Below are positions 5,187 through 6,053 of a stretch of 6,053 bases of DNA, one piece after another. The stretch's first letter is position 1, and each line of letters opens with the position of its first letter. A model generated the notes under the pieces. It worked only from the letters and a program-made list of their open reading frames with translations. It made no database searches and was not told the origin of the DNA. The DNA is from Pseudomonadota bacterium (GTDB lineage Bacteria > Myxococcota > Myxococcia > Myxococcales > Myxococcaceae). A program made the translations under genes and the position numbers. The stretch lies in contig JAFADT010000413.1 in NCBI GenBank assembly GCA_023424585.1, positions 1 to 6,053 of the forward strand, read 5' to 3'.

Positions 5187-5606
5187 CGCGTTAGGATCCA
5201 CCACATCGACCCTCCGCGGGTGAGCGGGCTCCGGACCGGTTCCGGGGCCCCCTCCCGCGAGGTGATGGGAGCAGACCGCGCCGACTGCCAGAGGGTGATG
5301 GCGGCCATCGTGCCAGCGGGCTCCCGGCCCCGACGAGCTCCGTTCCCGCCGCGCGCTTCGAACGTCGAGCCGAATCCGCAGCACGCCGTCGCTCTCCGAA
5401 AAGCGCGCTCGTCGTCACGGTGAGCCCCCAAAGAGGGGTGGCCCGACCCAGGAACAAGTGAGAGCGAGAGCCGGCCGTTCCTCGATGCAGCGGACATGGC
5501 CGAGGCGCTGACGCCCGATGCCCGGACGCGCGAGAAGCTCGGCGTCGCCTGAGACTGGCGGCCGCCGGCCGTTGTGCCCGCGACGCACCGTGTCGTCCTC
5601 GGGCCT
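5187..5606. other. Convergent gap of 420 bases with no convincing gene
   Basis: Beyond the hairpin at 5226-5250 there is little. Codon bias is weaker than in the neighbouring genes and stops occur in several frames. A rightward open stretch at 5424-5552 ends in a coding-like piece (FLDAADMAEALTPDARTRE, then KLGVA and TGA) with no usable start or ribosome binding site. It may be the tail of a decayed gene. A weak CGGCC/GGCCG hairpin (5559-5571) lies just beyond the stop of the leftward kinase gene. A small RNA cannot be excluded, but there is no positive sign of one. Confidence 0.6.
5226..5250 (+). terminator. Strong hairpin 40 bases after the 70-residue gene, probable transcript end
   Basis: GGGCTCCGGA (5226-5235) pairs with TCCGGGGCCC (5241-5250) around a 5-base loop, giving 10 pairs with one G-U. 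The opposite strand would have an A-C mismatch at that point, so the hairpin fits the rightward transcript better. No T-run follows, so it is either a T-poor terminator or a 3' protective hairpin that works with Rho. Confidence 0.45.
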
Positions 5607-6053
5607 TCAGGGCTGGGGGTGGCGGCGGCGCTCGCGGGCGGCGGCCGCGGCGATGACGAGCAGCGCGGCGGTGAGGGCGGTGAAGACGAGGCTCGCGGAC
5701 GCGGGCGCCGTCAGCGCGAGCAGGCCCATGGCCAGGAGGAACGCGAGCACGTCCACGGCGAGGGGGCGCGGCTGGGGCAGCACGAGCACCGTGGCGCAGC
5801 CGGCCAGCGGGATGCCCAGCGCGACCTGCCGGAGGATGGCGTCGGTGCTGGTGCGCACCGTCTCCCAGTAGTTGATCAGGATGGCGGCGAAGATGACCAC
5901 CGTGCCGCCCGCGAGCACGAGCACGCCGGCGGCCGCCGCGTCCTTGGTGAGGCGGGCCTTCTCGTCGAACTGCTGCACGGCCAGATCCACCAGCTGCTCC
6001 AGCGCGCTGTTGAGGATCTCCGCGAAGAAGATGAGCAGCACGCAGAAGATGAG
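5607..6053 (-). CDS. dgkA: DgkA-type diacylglycerol/undecaprenol kinase with C-terminal membrane extension, 5' end outside window
   Basis: The last 148 residues are present. The prokaryotic DgkA signature is clear at visible residues 12-38: EILNSALEQLVD, then TKD. Glu12, Asn15, Glu19, Asp23, Lys37 and Asp38 match E. coli Glu69, Asn72, Glu76, Asp80, Lys94 and Asp95, the catalytic and Mg-ATP residues. The enzyme is an inner-membrane kinase that phosphorylates a lipid alcohol (diacylglycerol or undecaprenol) for phospholipid or lipid-carrier recycling. The third DgkA helix is about 41-62, where E. coli DgkA ends. This protein continues for about 85 residues with further hydrophobic segments at about 73-93, 98-115 and 117-139, then a basic RERRRHPQP tail. 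No PAP2 phosphatase motif is visible in the extension. The N-terminal part, including the first metal-binding Glu, lies beyond base 6053; a GTG at 6041 is internal to the conserved helix and not the start. Confidence 0.87.
   Translation of the reverse strand, partial: LIFCVLLIFFAEILNSALEQLVDLAVQQFDEKARLTKDAAAAGVLVLAGGTVVIFAAILINYWETVRTSTDAILRQVALGIPLAGCATVLVLPQPRPLAVDVLAFLLAMGLLALTAPASASLVFTALTAALLVIAAAAARERRRHPQP

Noticed and set aside
5306..5318. TGGCAC on the - strand (5314-5309), a possible second sigma-54 site
   Set aside because: No TTGC-like -12 element follows at the required distance and no gene start lies downstream.
4626..5384. A 252-codon leftward frame covering the small gene and the control region
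   Set aside because: It overlaps the FAD gene start, the dyads and the 70-residue gene, which has a better ribosome binding site. The product is Arg-rich and featureless.
5220..5423. A 67-codon rightward frame with a GTG start
   Set aside because: There is no Shine-Dalgarno, the start overlaps the strong hairpin at 5226-5250, codon bias is weak and no family is recognised.
5471..5573. A 9-bp direct repeat CCGGCCGTT (5471-5479 and 5565-5573), like a target-site duplication
   Set aside because: The enclosed 85 bases have no terminal inverted repeats or transposase, and short C/G repeats are common here.

Overview
The window looks like a chromosomal segment from a myxobacterium (Myxococcota, in the Myxococcus/Corallococcus range). 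The base composition is very high in G+C, codon third positions are almost all G or C, and three kinds of detail fit that group: a small GYF-like plus membrane protein, a -24/-12 (sigma-54) type promoter, and divergent copies of ordinary housekeeping families. The assignment is by style only; no marker gene is present.

Layout. A leftward block of four genes fills bases 1 to 4641. In transcription order these are a COG2509-type FAD-dependent oxidoreductase (4641-3046), a small protein with a GYF-like N-terminus and two membrane helices (2998-2627), an RlmI-like PUA plus SAM methyltransferase (2499-1360, TTG start behind a strong Shine-Dalgarno) and a YhaM-like OB-fold plus HD-domain protein (1298 to beyond base 1). 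The gaps are 47, 127 and 61 bases, so co-transcription is plausible. A divergent control region (4642-4973) separates this block from a rightward 70-residue protein of unknown function (4974-5186, GTG start). After a strong hairpin and about 400 bases with no convincing gene, a leftward DgkA-type lipid kinase with an unusual C-terminal membrane extension enters from the right edge (6053-5607).

What stands out. (1) The divergent region has a regulatory architecture: two 22-bp dyads sharing the outer sequence GGTGCGTA...GCACC, 54 bp apart, then an 18-bp dyad, then a near-consensus sigma-54 promoter, then the small gene with an ideal ribosome binding site. The paired dyads fall near -167 and -113 from the predicted start, where enhancer-binding proteins usually sit. 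(2) Both RNA-related genes have recognisable folds but altered catalytic motifs. The YhaM-like protein has HDxMK for HDxGK, QQ for HH and Ser for the final metal-binding Asp. The RlmI-like protein has DTLG for DPPKF and no Cys in the motif VI region. They may be non-catalytic or re-purposed RNA-binding proteins. (3) The YhaM-like protein has a repeated acidic/lysine linker between its two domains.

No tRNA, rRNA, CRISPR array, insertion sequence or phage gene was seen.
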